Assembly (NCBI RefSeq): GCF_900099965.1 | Contig: NZ_FNDJ01000008.1 | Span: forward strand, 186,001-250,000 | Reading direction: 5' to 3' | DNA: 64,000 nt | Origin: Nonomuraea jiangxiensis | GTDB lineage: Bacteria > Actinomycetota > Actinomycetes > Streptosporangiales > Streptosporangiaceae | Shown here: positions 15,935-24,010 of the stretch, piece after piece | Position numbering within the stretch: position 1 is the stretch's first letter | Layout of the letters: the number at the start of each line of letters is the position of its first letter | Notes under the pieces: model-generated | What the model saw: only the letters and a program-made list of their open reading frames with translations | Told to the model about the DNA's origin: nothing | The model's database searches: none | Made by a program: the position numbers and the translations under genes

Positions 15935-17704
15935 ATGATCACAAAAGCCTTGGGATCAGCACTGGCCGCGACCCTGTTGCCCGTCACCCCCACCGCTCCG
16001 ACCGACCTCCACGAGTGCGCGAGCGCGACCACACGCTGCGACGGCAGCATCGCTGTCCCCCTCGATTGGGACGACCCCTCCTCCGAACGCATTTCCGTGG
16101 CCTTCACCTGGATTCCGGCCAAGGTCCCCGACGGGACCGTGGTGGCCAATCTCGGCGGGCCACTGCCGGCTCTGCCGGCCGTACCCGAGATACAGCGAAT
16201 TTTCGGACCTGTGCTCGAACGCAAGAACCTCCTGGTCATGGATCCGCGCGGGATGGGGAAGTCCTCGCCCCTGCTCTGCCCGGGAGCCGGCCTCGACAAG
16301 CCCGAGACCATCGCCCCCTGCGCCAGGAGCGTGGGGCCGCGGGGCGCGTACTTCACCGCTGACCAAGCCTCGCACGATCTTGACGCGATCCGGAGGGCGC
16401 TCGGGCTGGGCAAGGTCGGTTTCTACGGCAACTCCTACGGCACCTTGTACGCCCAGGCGTACGCCGCCCGGTATCCGGAAAGCCTGGACGCGATCTTCCT
16501 GGACAGCTCTGTGATCGTGAACCGCGACGGGTACGCGAGCTGGAAGAACCACTGGTCCAGGCTCCGCCAACTCGACCTCGTCTGCGGACGGTCGGCGGCG
16601 TGCGACGCGCTGCCGGGCAGCGCCTCCGGCACCTGGACCCGGCTGGTCGACCGGCTGCGGGAGCGGCCCGATGCGAAGGTGTCGGTGTTCCAGACCTTGG
16701 CTCTCAGCCAGGTGTCCGAGCCGGTGTTCGGCCGGGAGGTCACCGCGGCCGCGGACGCCTACCTGCGCGGCGACCCGGCTCCGCTGCACCGCCTGGCCCG
16801 GCTGATACCCGCGACGCTTCCACCGGCCACGGATCCGAATTTCGCCGGGTATCTGGGGTTTCGCTGCGGCGACGGCACCTTCCCCTTCGACCGGCTGGCG
16901 TCGGCGGCCGAACGGCAGGCCCAGGCCGAGCACTACCACGAGCGGGTGCGTCCGCTGGCGCCGTACCAGATCAGCGACATCTTCTCTGGGATCGGCAGCG
17001 TGGAGCCGTGCATTGACTGGCCGACTCCGCGTCACAGCCCGCCGCGCCCGACCGGACAGGCACTGCCCGCCGTGCCCGTCCTGGTGATGGCGGGCGAACT
17101 CGACCTGAACAGCCCCACCGAGGTGGCCCGATCGCTGGGGGCCTTTCCGAACGCGACCGTGGTGCGGGTCCCGTTCGGGCCGCACGCGCTGACCTATCCC
17201 GCATCGCCCATAGGTGAGTGCGTACGCGGCATGCTGCGTACTTTCCTGACCACCAAGCAGGTGACCGACCGGCACTGCACCGGCGAGAACTATCGCGCCC
17301 TCGGCGCCTTCCCCCGGACGGTCGGGGCCGTGCCACCCTCTCCGGTCCGCGAGCTGAGCGTCGCCCAGCGGCGGGTGCTCGCGGCCACCTTCGCCACCGC
17401 CGCGGACGCCACCGCCCGCCGCAACCCCAACGGCAACCTCTATCCACGACTCCAGAACGAGCCAGGGCTGCGCGGCGGCCAGGTCACCTTCGGCCGGGAC
17501 ATCACCCTCGACGAGGTACGGTTCGTACGCGACCTGCGGGTCAGCGGCACGATCAACCTCACGCCCGACGGTCGTGCCACCGCCACGCTCCGGGCCGAGA
17601 CCGGCGGGCGCGCCCACGAGGTAACGCTGGCCTGGACGGCATTCTCCACCCGGCCTTCCCTGTCGGGCACCTTCGACGGCATCCCCTTCGACCGCTCAAA
17701 GTAA
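15935..17704 (+). CDS. Secreted TAP-type alpha/beta-hydrolase (tripeptidyl aminopeptidase-like)
   Basis: A 589-residue serine hydrolase with a short N-terminal signal peptide (to about residue 20). It has an NLGGPLPA oxyanion region, a DPRGMGKSSPLLCPG segment, and the nucleophile elbow GNSYGTLYAQAYAARYP with S167. The acid LVMAGELDLNSPTE and the histidine FGPHAL complete the triad in the TAP-like C-terminal domain. Such exported enzymes release di- or tripeptides from protein N termini. About 150 extra residues follow the triad His. Its last nine bases overlap the convergent LLM oxidoreductase gene. Confidence 0.87.
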   Translation: MITKALGSALAATLLPVTPTAPTDLHECASATTRCDGSIAVPLDWDDPSSERISVAFTWIPAKVPDGTVVANLGGPLPALPAVPEIQRIFGPVLERKNLLVMDPRGMGKSSPLLCPGAGLDKPETIAPCARSVGPRGAYFTADQASHDLDAIRRALGLGKVGFYGNSYGTLYAQAYAARYPESLDAIFLDSSVIVNRDGYASWKNHWSRLRQLDLVCGRSAACDALPGSASGTWTRLVDRLRERPDAKVSVFQTLALSQVSEPVFGREVTAAADAYLRGDPAPLHRLARLIPATLPPATDPNFAGYLGFRCGDGTFPFDRLASAAERQAQAEHYHERVRPLAPYQISDIFSGIGSVEPCIDWPTPRHSPPRPTGQALPAVPVLVMAGELDLNSPTEVARSLGAFPNATVVRVPFGPHALTYPASPIGECVRGMLRTFLTTKQVTDRHCTGENYRALGAFPRTVGAVPPSPVRELSVAQRRVLAATFATAADATARRNPNGNLYPRLQNEPGLRGGQVTFGRDITLDEVRFVRDLRVSGTINLTPDGRATATLRAETGGRAHEVTLAWTAFSTRPSLSGTFDGIPFDRSK

Positions 17705-18562
17705 CTGTGCGGCGAGCTGCCGCCATTGACGCAGTGGCGGCTCGTCCGGTGTGGCCGTCAGCACGTGCAGGCTGACATGATCCGCACCGGCGTGGAGATG
17801 CTCCTCGACCCGCCGGGCGACGTCCTCGGGCCCGCCGGTGGCCACCAGGGCGTCGACCAGCCGGTCGTCGAGGGATTCTGCATCGTCGAATCCCAGGTCG
17901 CGCAGCAGCGTGAGCCGGTTGGGCAGGGCGGCGGCCGCGTGGGCGCGGGCCAGTTCGGCCGCACGGGGGCATGATGGGTCCAGGACGACGAGCTGGGTGA
18001 CCGCCAGCATCGCCTGTGGCCCGATCAGGCTTCTGGCCTGGCGGGTGTGCTCGACCGGCATGCCCAGAGGGTGGGCGCCCCAGGCCCGCTCGGCGGCGAG
18101 CCGGAGCATCTTCGGGCCCAGCGCGGCCAGGACCCGGGCCGCTGCGGGGATCGCCGGGCCGAACGGGGCGGTGTCCATCGCGTCCAGGTAGGCGCGCATG
18201 GTCGCCACCGGCGGGCCGAAGCGGTGACCGCGCACGTCGGTGACCAGGGCGGGGTGGCTGACGCCGAGACCGAGCAGGAACCGCCCGGGGAACGCCTCGG
18301 CCAGGGTGCGCTGCGCGGCCGCGGCAGTGATCGCGTCGCGGGCGTAGATGCCGGCGGCGCCGGTGGCGATGACCGTCTGCCGGGTGGCCGACAGCAGCAG
18401 GGCGGCCTGGGCCATGGCCTCGCGGCCGGTCATCTCGGGGAACCACAGGGCCGGGTAGCCGAGGTCCTCGACGGCGGCGGCCGCCCGGCGTAGGACCGGG
18501 GCGGGATAGAGGTCCATATTCCCCGCCCAGATGCCGACCCGTCCGAGGTCGAGGGCGTTCAT
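17696..18562 (-). CDS. LLM-class F420-dependent oxidoreductase (TIGR03620-like)
   Basis: A 288-residue luciferase-like (beta/alpha)8 oxidoreductase. The opening LGRVGIWAGNMDLYPAPVLRRAAAAVEDLGYPALWFPE, the FLLGLGVSHP and ALGPKMLRLAAERAWGAHPLG segments are typical of F420-using actinobacterial members. ATG 18562 overlaps the stop of the NmrA-like gene (ATGA), so it is the second gene of that leftward operon and should respond to the same TetR. Substrate unknown. It overlaps the convergent peptidase gene by nine bases. Confidence 0.88.
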   Translation of the reverse strand: MNALDLGRVGIWAGNMDLYPAPVLRRAAAAVEDLGYPALWFPEMTGREAMAQAALLLSATRQTVIATGAAGIYARDAITAAAAQRTLAEAFPGRFLLGLGVSHPALVTDVRGHRFGPPVATMRAYLDAMDTAPFGPAIPAAARVLAALGPKMLRLAAERAWGAHPLGMPVEHTRQARSLIGPQAMLAVTQLVVLDPSCPRAAELARAHAAAALPNRLTLLRDLGFDDAESLDDRLVDALVATGGPEDVARRVEEHLHAGADHVSLHVLTATPDEPPLRQWRQLAAQLL

Positions 18563-19473
18563 TGGTCCTGCTCGGCGGTCTCCTGGGCGGTCAGGAAGCC
18601 GGCGATCTGGGCCGCTCCGGTCCGCCGCAGCCAGGTGCTCAGGTCCATCAGGCCGGGATGCAGCGCGCGGGTGAAGGCGACGTCGGCGCGATAGCCGCGT
18701 TCGTTGAGCCAGGTGTAGGCGAAGGCGAAGTCCTCGCCGATCTGCGCGATCGCCTCGATCGGGATCTGGAGGTAAGGCAGCGGCCGGTCGATGGCCTCGG
18801 AGATGGCCGCGGCGATCTGGCGTGGGGTCACTTCGTCCCCGGCCAGGTCCACCGCGCGGCCGATCCACTCGCCCGGGTGGGCGAACGCCAGTGCGGCGAA
18901 GGCGCCGACGTCGTCGACGGCCATGATCTGCTGCGGCACGTCGGGGGCGAACCCGGTGGCCACGGCGCCGTCGTGCAGGTGGTAGGCGCCGGTGTAGTTC
19001 TCCATGAAGGAGACCGGGCGCAGGAAGGTCGCGGGCAGGCCCAGCCGGGTGATGTGCTGTTCAATCCGCCACTTGTTGATCGCGTTCACCGGCAGCTTCT
19101 CGGTGTTGTGGCGGCCGGCGCCGGCGAGGGAGGCGTAGACCAGGTGCCGCACACCGGCGGCGTGTGCCGCGTCGGCGATGTTGCGTCCCCAGCGGACCTC
19201 GTCCTCGGCGGAGAAGCCCGGCGGGGTGCCCGGTGAACCGACGGTCGGCTGCACACTGAACAGTCCGTAGGCCCCTTCGGCCGCGGCGACGAGCGAGGCG
19301 ACGTCGTCCATCTCGGCGCGAACGAGCTCGGCGCCCGCCTGCGCCAAGGTCCGGGCCGCTGGGGCGTCAGGATCGCGCGTCACCGCTCGCACCCGCCAGC
19401 CCTCGGCGAGCAGTTGCGCTGTCACGGCCCTGCCCTGCAGGCCGGTCGCCCCCATCACCACGATGGTCTTCAC
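18559..19473 (-). CDS. NmrA-like NAD(P)-binding reductase / epimerase-like protein
   Basis: A 304-residue atypical short-chain dehydrogenase. The Rossmann start KTIVVMGATGLQGRAV has the GxxGxxG turn, followed by VRAVTRDP, VYASLAGAG and LRPVSFMENY as in NmrA/HSCARG proteins. The catalytic Tyr-Lys of true SDRs is not evident, so it may be a redox sensor or an NADPH-dependent quinone reductase. GTG 19473 is chosen because GGAG lies seven bases upstream; an in-frame ATG at 19497 lacks a good site. Forms an operon with the LLM oxidoreductase and diverges from tetR. Confidence 0.85.
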   Translation of the reverse strand: MKTIVVMGATGLQGRAVTAQLLAEGWRVRAVTRDPDAPAARTLAQAGAELVRAEMDDVASLVAAAEGAYGLFSVQPTVGSPGTPPGFSAEDEVRWGRNIADAAHAAGVRHLVYASLAGAGRHNTEKLPVNAINKWRIEQHITRLGLPATFLRPVSFMENYTGAYHLHDGAVATGFAPDVPQQIMAVDDVGAFAALAFAHPGEWIGRAVDLAGDEVTPRQIAAAISEAIDRPLPYLQIPIEAIAQIGEDFAFAYTWLNERGYRADVAFTRALHPGLMDLSTWLRRTGAAQIAGFLTAQETAEQDQ

Positions 19474-19518
19474 GATATTTCTCCAGACGGTAGGCATGCG
19501 GAGGCCACCCGCATAACT

Positions 19519-19565
19519 GGGGTGGCCCTCCGGTTCTGTGTGAGTACAATATGGAGGGCCACCCC
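19519..19565. promoter_or_regulatory. Long inverted repeat, candidate TetR operator, with TACAAT -10 box
   Basis: GGGGTGGCCCTCC at 19519-19531 is matched perfectly by GGAGGGCCACCCC at 19553-19565, 21 bases apart. A third imperfect copy, GGAGGCCACCC, lies at 19500-19510. The rightward -10-like TACAAT (19545-19550) for tetR sits between the arms, so binding would block both divergent promoters. Confidence 0.75.
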
Positions 19566-19590
19566 GTTTTGCAAGCCCGCCGGAGATCAC

Positions 19591-20181
19591 ATGCCGCCAG
19601 ACAGCCGTACGACCTCGCCCGCGCGGCCCATGCGCGCGGACGCGCGCCGCAACTACGACCGCATCCTGGCCGCGGCCGCCGAGGCCATTGCCGAGTACGG
19701 GGCCGAGGCGTCCCTGGAGGAGATCGCGCGGCGTGCCGGCGTCGGCTCGGCCACGCTGCACCGGCACTTCCCCTCACGGCAGCGCCTGCTGGAGGCCGTC
19801 TTCCGCGACAAGGTCGAGACCCTGTGCGCCGCCGCGACCGACCTGGCCGCCGCCCCCGATCCCGGAGACGCGCTGGCGACCTGGCTGGGAGCCGTCGCCA
19901 GGCACGCCGTCTCCAACCGGGGCCTGGCCGCCTCGCTGATGCGGGGGGCCCACGACGGCGATCCCACCCTCGGCGCCACCTGCCACACGATGATCATCAA
20001 TGCCGGATCGGACCTGCTGGCCCGCGCCCACCGCTCGAACGCCGTACGACCCGACGTCACCATCACGGACCTGCTCAAGCTCGTCAACGCCATCTGCCTG
20101 GCCGTCGAGCAGGAACCCGACAGCGCGGCCCAGGCCGACCGGCTGCTCACCCTCGCGCTGACCGGAGTGCACCCCAAGTAG
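19591..20181 (+). CDS. TetR-family transcriptional regulator
   Basis: A 196-residue repressor: HTH in EASLEEIARRAGVGSATLHRHF and a TetR C-terminal domain (SBP-like pattern with AVSNRGLAASLMRG and LVNAICLAVEQ). ATG 19591 follows GGAG by six bases. The neighbouring long inverted repeat and the divergent NmrA/LLM operon identify its likely targets. It stops 30 bases before the convergent DJ-1 gene. Confidence 0.9.
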   Translation: MPPDSRTTSPARPMRADARRNYDRILAAAAEAIAEYGAEASLEEIARRAGVGSATLHRHFPSRQRLLEAVFRDKVETLCAAATDLAAAPDPGDALATWLGAVARHAVSNRGLAASLMRGAHDGDPTLGATCHTMIINAGSDLLARAHRSNAVRPDVTITDLLKLVNAICLAVEQEPDSAAQADRLLTLALTGVHPK

Positions 20182-20211
20182 AAGTGTCGCGGGGGACCTG
20201 GCGGGAGGCCG

Positions 20212-20814
20212 TCACGCCGACCTCCAGACGGTGCCGCGGCGTTCGTACTCCAGAAATCGTTCGACGTCGCAGGCCGCCGCGGGGCCGAGATGACGTTCGA
20301 GGAGCCACAGCGCCAGATCGAGGCCGGAGGTGACGCCGCCGCATGAGACCAGGTCCCCGTCGTCGACGACTCTGGCCTCGATCCACTGTCCACCGGCGGC
20401 GATGAGATCATCTCGGGCCGTGCGATGGGTCGTGCACGGCCGGCCCTCGGTGAGTCCGGCGGCGGCGAGCAGCATCGTCCCGCTGCACACCGAGGCGAGC
20501 GTGAGACCCGGCCGTACCGCGTCGCGCAGCACAGCCGGCAGGGTGCCCTGCTGGATCTGCGCCCAGGTGCCCCGCGGCGCCCGGTTGGCATACCCGCCGC
20601 CCGGCACGATCACGACGTCGGCGTCCGCTGGGGACAGTACCCGATCGACCTCCACCTCGGTTCCGTAGCGGGCGACGACCCGTCCCGGGGAGAGCGTCAC
20701 CAGGCCGGCTTCGATCTCGTGGCCGAGCGTGGCCGCGCAGCCCAGCACCTCAAGCGGCGCCAAGGCGTCCAGTTCCTCCACTCCGTCGAACATCACGATC
20801 TGCGTGCGCACCAC
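20212..20814 (-). CDS. DJ-1/PfpI-family protein (GATase1-like)
   Basis: A 200-residue class I glutamine amidotransferase-like protein. The nucleophile-elbow cysteine is in LASVCSGTMLLAAAGL, with VVIVPGGGYANR before it and THRTARDDLIAAGG after it, as in isonitrile hydratase-like or ThiJ proteins. No DNA-binding domain. GTG 20814 is chosen because GGAAGG lies six bases upstream; nearby GTG codons at 20820 and 20811 are alternatives. It diverges from an AraC regulator that carries the same fold as its sensing domain. Activity unknown. Confidence 0.85.
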   Translation of the reverse strand: MVRTQIVMFDGVEELDALAPLEVLGCAATLGHEIEAGLVTLSPGRVVARYGTEVEVDRVLSPADADVVIVPGGGYANRAPRGTWAQIQQGTLPAVLRDAVRPGLTLASVCSGTMLLAAAGLTEGRPCTTHRTARDDLIAAGGQWIEARVVDDGDLVSCGGVTSGLDLALWLLERHLGPAAACDVERFLEYERRGTVWRSA

Positions 20815-20898
20815 GAACACCCTTCCTGACCGGTTGCTTCGCCCTCCAGCCTGGTTCTCCGGGCCGTTCGCCGACAGCGGCGGGAATGACAAGGTACG

Positions 20899-20904
20899 TA
20901 CTAT
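20899..20904 (+). promoter_or_regulatory. -10 box (TACTAT) of a probable leaderless mRNA for the AraC regulator
   Basis: TACTAT ends seven bases before ATG 20912 and there is no ribosome site between, the actinobacterial leaderless pattern. This also fixes the start codon. Confidence 0.6.
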
Positions 20905-20911
20905 TCTGGCC

Positions 20912-21880
20912 ATGCACGTGGTGGCCGTTCTGGCGCTCGATCAGGTTGTGGCATTCGATCTGGCGGCGCCGTGCCAGATCTTCGCGGGGGCACGCCTGCC
21001 TGACGGGCGCGTCCCGTACGAGGTCCGTGTGTGCGCCGTTCCGGGAGCGCGGACCACCGCGCGAGGGGCCGACTGCTTCCGCCTGGAGACCCCCTGGGGC
21101 CTGGAGTCGCTGGTTCAGGCCCACACGATCGTCATCCCCGGCCATGCGAACTGCCTCGAACCCCCGCCCGCCGAGACTGTGGACCTGCTGCGGGAAGCAG
21201 CGGCGCGAGGTACGCGTATCGCGTCCATCTGCACCGGAGCGTTCATCCTGGCGGCGACCGGACTGCTCGACGGCATGAGGGCCACCACGCACTGGCACTA
21301 TGCCGGCGAGCTTCAGCGCAGGCATCCGACGATCGTTGTCGATGCCTCCGTCCTCTACGTCGACAATGGCGCCCTGCTCACCTCCGCGGGCATCGCCGCC
21401 GGCCTCGACCTGTGCCTGCATCTGGTGCGCCGCGACCACGGCGCCACCGTCGCCGGCGACACCGCCCGCTACACCGTCACTCCGCCCCAGCGCCACGGCG
21501 GGCAGGCGCAGTACATCAAACACCCCAGCCCGGAAGAGCGGGAAGGCCGGCTGCAGTCCACTCTCGCATGGCTGCACCGCAACCTCGACGCCCCGCTCAC
21601 CCTGCGTGACATCGCCGAACACGCCGGCTACAGCACACGAAGCCTCAACCGCCAGTTCCAGGAGCAGGTCGGGACGAGTCCCCTGCAGTGGCTGCTGCGG
21701 GCCCGCGTCGAGCGGGCGCAGGAGCTGCTGGAGACTACCGGCCTGCCGGTCGAGGTCATCGCCGAACGTGTCGGCTTCGCTTCCGGCGCCGTGCTCAGAA
21801 GGCATTTCACCCGCCACGCGGGCACCACTCCACAGACCTACCGCCACACCTTCCGCGGCGTCCACGAAGCCGGCCGGTGA
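20912..21880 (+). CDS. FtrA-like AraC-family regulator with GATase1 sensing domain
   Basis: A 322-residue regulator. Residues 1-185 form a DJ-1/PfpI domain with IASICTGAFILAATGLLDG, a Cys at the elbow and THWHYAGEL. Residues 215-320 are the AraC double HTH: PLTLRDIAEHAGYSTRSLNRQF and LPVEVIAERVGFASGAVLRRHF. Such proteins often activate amino-acid or quaternary-amine catabolism. It is followed 69 bases later by an ornithine cyclodeaminase-family gene, a likely target, and diverges from a stand-alone DJ-1 protein. Confidence 0.92.
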   Translation: MHVVAVLALDQVVAFDLAAPCQIFAGARLPDGRVPYEVRVCAVPGARTTARGADCFRLETPWGLESLVQAHTIVIPGHANCLEPPPAETVDLLREAAARGTRIASICTGAFILAATGLLDGMRATTHWHYAGELQRRHPTIVVDASVLYVDNGALLTSAGIAAGLDLCLHLVRRDHGATVAGDTARYTVTPPQRHGGQAQYIKHPSPEEREGRLQSTLAWLHRNLDAPLTLRDIAEHAGYSTRSLNRQFQEQVGTSPLQWLLRARVERAQELLETTGLPVEVIAERVGFASGAVLRRHFTRHAGTTPQTYRHTFRGVHEAGR

Positions 21881-21949
21881 GCGAGCCGGGTCGGCCACCG
21901 ACGGTGACGAACGGCACCCGCCGACACACCCCTGACCCGATCTGAAACC

Positions 21950-22906
21950 ATGATCTGCGTGACCCGCCTTCTTACCCGCAGTGACCTGCTCGCCCTGCTC
22001 GACGTGGACGCCTGCCTTGAAGCTCTGCGCCACGGCTTCATGCACGCCGACAGCGGGGCGATCGCGGGACAGAGAGTACGGACGGATCTGCCGTTCCCCG
22101 GCACGGCCACCGCCTTGATCCCCGGGCTCGTCCCCGGGATCGACGCGTACACGGTGAAGGTCAACGCCAAGTTCCCGGCGGCCGGCCCGGCGCTGCGGGG
22201 GATCATCTGCCTGCACAGCGGCCTGGACGGCGAAGTCCTCGCGCTGCTGGATTCGGCCACCGTCACGGCCTGGCGTACGGGGCTGGCAGCGGCTCTCGGC
22301 ACCCATGCTCTGGCCCCACAGCAGGACGCCGTCGTAGGCGTCATCGGCGCGGGCGCTCAGGCCGACCTGGTGGTCACGGGCCTACGGCGACTACGTCCTC
22401 TGAGCGACCTGATCGTCCACGACCTGTCCCCGGAGCGGGCCTCGGCCTTCTGTGACCGTCATGGTGGCAGCATCGCAGGCTCGGCCGCCGAGGTCGCCGC
22501 TCAGGCCGACATCGTCGTCCTCGCCACCTGGTCCCGCATCCCGCTCCTGGACCTGCCCGACGTCCGCGCCGGCCACCACCTGACCACCCTGGGCGCCGAC
22601 GAGCCCGGCAAACAGGAACTGTCGCGCTCGGTCTTGAAGGCCGCCGCGGTGCTCGCAGTCGACCACCGCCCGCTGGCCGCCGCCATGGGCATGCTGGCCG
22701 CGGCCGGCCTTCCCGCGGAGGACGCCCATGCCACCCTGGGGGAGATCCTGCGCGCCGACCATCCGGGCCGCACCCATCCCGACCAGATCACGGTGTACGG
22801 CCCGGTGGGCCTTCCCTGGCAGGATCTCGTTCTCAGCTGGCTCGCCTACCGCGAGTCCGAACGGCGTGACCTCGGCACCACGATCGACTTCCTGTCCACG
22901 CCCTGA
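21950..22906 (+). CDS. Ornithine cyclodeaminase / mu-crystallin family protein
   Basis: A 318-residue NAD(P)-binding enzyme. It has the family pattern YTVKVNAKFP with the substrate lysine, LLDSATVTAWRTGLAAALGTHALA, then the Rossmann turn GVIGAGAQADLVVTGLRRL. The C terminus has HLTTLGADEPGKQEL. Family members act as ornithine cyclodeaminase, alanine dehydrogenase or ketimine reductase; which one applies cannot be told. Start ATG 21950, with a GTG nine bases downstream as alternative. Likely controlled by the AraC regulator upstream. Confidence 0.88.
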   Translation: MICVTRLLTRSDLLALLDVDACLEALRHGFMHADSGAIAGQRVRTDLPFPGTATALIPGLVPGIDAYTVKVNAKFPAAGPALRGIICLHSGLDGEVLALLDSATVTAWRTGLAAALGTHALAPQQDAVVGVIGAGAQADLVVTGLRRLRPLSDLIVHDLSPERASAFCDRHGGSIAGSAAEVAAQADIVVLATWSRIPLLDLPDVRAGHHLTTLGADEPGKQELSRSVLKAAAVLAVDHRPLAAAMGMLAAAGLPAEDAHATLGEILRADHPGRTHPDQITVYGPVGLPWQDLVLSWLAYRESERRDLGTTIDFLSTP

Positions 22907-22954
22907 CCGCGACCATCGCCCTTCGGCGAGGCGGCGTGGCGGCGTGGCGGCGCT

Positions 22955-23869
22955 TCAGCCGGCCGTCCATGGCCGGAGTTTGTCCGGGTTTCGTACCGCC
23001 CAGATGTGCCTGATCCGGTCGCCTGAGACCTCGAATGCGTAAACCGTCACGGTGACGCCGTCCTGCCGCGCCACCAGACCGGGCCGGCCGTTGACGGTGC
23101 GCTCCAGAATCGTCAGGCCGGGCGCCGCGCCAGCCCGAACCGCGAAGAAGCGCGCCACGTGCTCAGCGCCTTCCACGGGGTGGAGTTCGGCGCTGGCCCG
23201 GCCACCGCCGTCGCCGGTCGCCGTGGCGTCGGGGGCGAGGAGGCCGATGAGGGCGTCGATGTCACGGGCTTCCCACGCCCGTTTGAAGTCCCTGACGATG
23301 CCGGCCTCCCGGCTCGCCGGGGTGGTGGAAGGCCGCGATTCGCGGACGCGGCGGCGGGCCGAGGAGGCCAGTTGGCGGCACGCCGCCGGGGTCCGGCCGA
23401 CGATCTCGGCCACCTCGGCGAAGGGGTAGCGGAAGACGTCGTGCAGGATGAACGCGACGCGTTCGGCCGGTGTCATCGAGTCGAGCACGACGAGGAAGGC
23501 CATGTTCACCGACTCGTCGAGGGTGACCCGGTCGGCCGGGTCGGCCGTGGCGCCGCCCGAGGGCAGGCTGATCCATTCCGTACGATCGGGCAGCGGCTCG
23601 GGCAGCCACTCGCCGACGTACCTCTCTCGCCTGGCCCGTGCGGAGTCGAGCAGGTTGAGGCAGACCCGGCCGGCGACCCTGGTCACCCACGCACCGGGAG
23701 ATTCGATGGCCTCCCGTTCCCGCCGGGACATGGCGAACCAGCGGGTGTAGGTCTCCTGGACGGCATCTTCGGCATCGGCCAGGGAGCCGAGCAGCCGGTA
23801 CGCGAGATTGATCAGCTGAGACCTCTCGCTCATGATCGCGTTCAGGCTCGGATCGGATGGGGTGGTCAT
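22955..23869 (-). CDS. ECF41-type RNA polymerase sigma factor with SnoaL-like C-terminal domain
   Basis: A 304-residue extracytoplasmic-function sigma factor of the SigJ/ECF41 group. Sigma region 2 (about 10-75) includes NLAYRLLGSLADAEDAVQETY and region 4 (about 125-175) includes MTPAERVAFILHDVFRYPF. A fused SnoaL-like domain follows (185-304) with the group's signature motifs DGGGR and NPDKL. In this group the C-terminal extension, rather than an anti-sigma factor, modulates activity; the linker carries YVGEWLPEP. It diverges from a WrbA-like gene and both promoters share one consensus. ATG 23869. Confidence 0.93.
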   Translation of the reverse strand: MTTPSDPSLNAIMSERSQLINLAYRLLGSLADAEDAVQETYTRWFAMSRREREAIESPGAWVTRVAGRVCLNLLDSARARRERYVGEWLPEPLPDRTEWISLPSGGATADPADRVTLDESVNMAFLVVLDSMTPAERVAFILHDVFRYPFAEVAEIVGRTPAACRQLASSARRRVRESRPSTTPASREAGIVRDFKRAWEARDIDALIGLLAPDATATGDGGGRASAELHPVEGAEHVARFFAVRAGAAPGLTILERTVNGRPGLVARQDGVTVTVYAFEVSGDRIRHIWAVRNPDKLRPWTAG

Positions 23870-23908
23870 GGTGTCGTCCGTTCCTTCGGTCGCGTCCAGC
23901 CCTCATCA

Positions 23909-23937
23909 GTACGACAGGACAGGACCCCGAACTGTGA
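23909..23937 (-). promoter_or_regulatory. Putative ECF41-dependent promoter of the sigma-factor gene
   Basis: Read leftward: TCACAG (23937-23932), a 17-base spacer, then TCGTACTG beginning at 23914. The same arrangement occurs on the other strand at 23954-23982. The -10 box is about 40 bases from the ATG. Fits autoregulation. Confidence 0.68.
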
Positions 23938-23953
23938 GGTCAACGCCTCAGCC

Positions 23954-23982
23954 TGACATTTCCGGGAGTTGCGTTGTCGTAC
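23954..23982 (+). promoter_or_regulatory. Putative ECF41-dependent promoter of the wrbA-like operon
   Basis: TGACAT (23954-23959), 17-base spacer starting TTC and containing GGG, then TCGTACTG from 23977. It matches the divergent copy at the -35, the spacer start and all eight -10 bases. About 28 bases lie between the -10 box and GTG 24011. Confidence 0.7.
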
Positions 23983-24010
23983 TGGTAGGACCTGAGGAAG
24001 GAAATCAATC

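Noticed and set aside
22921..22955. Tandem GGCGT repeats after the cyclodeaminase gene
   Set aside because: Only two to three short GC-rich units in a convergent gap; low complexity is enough to explain them.
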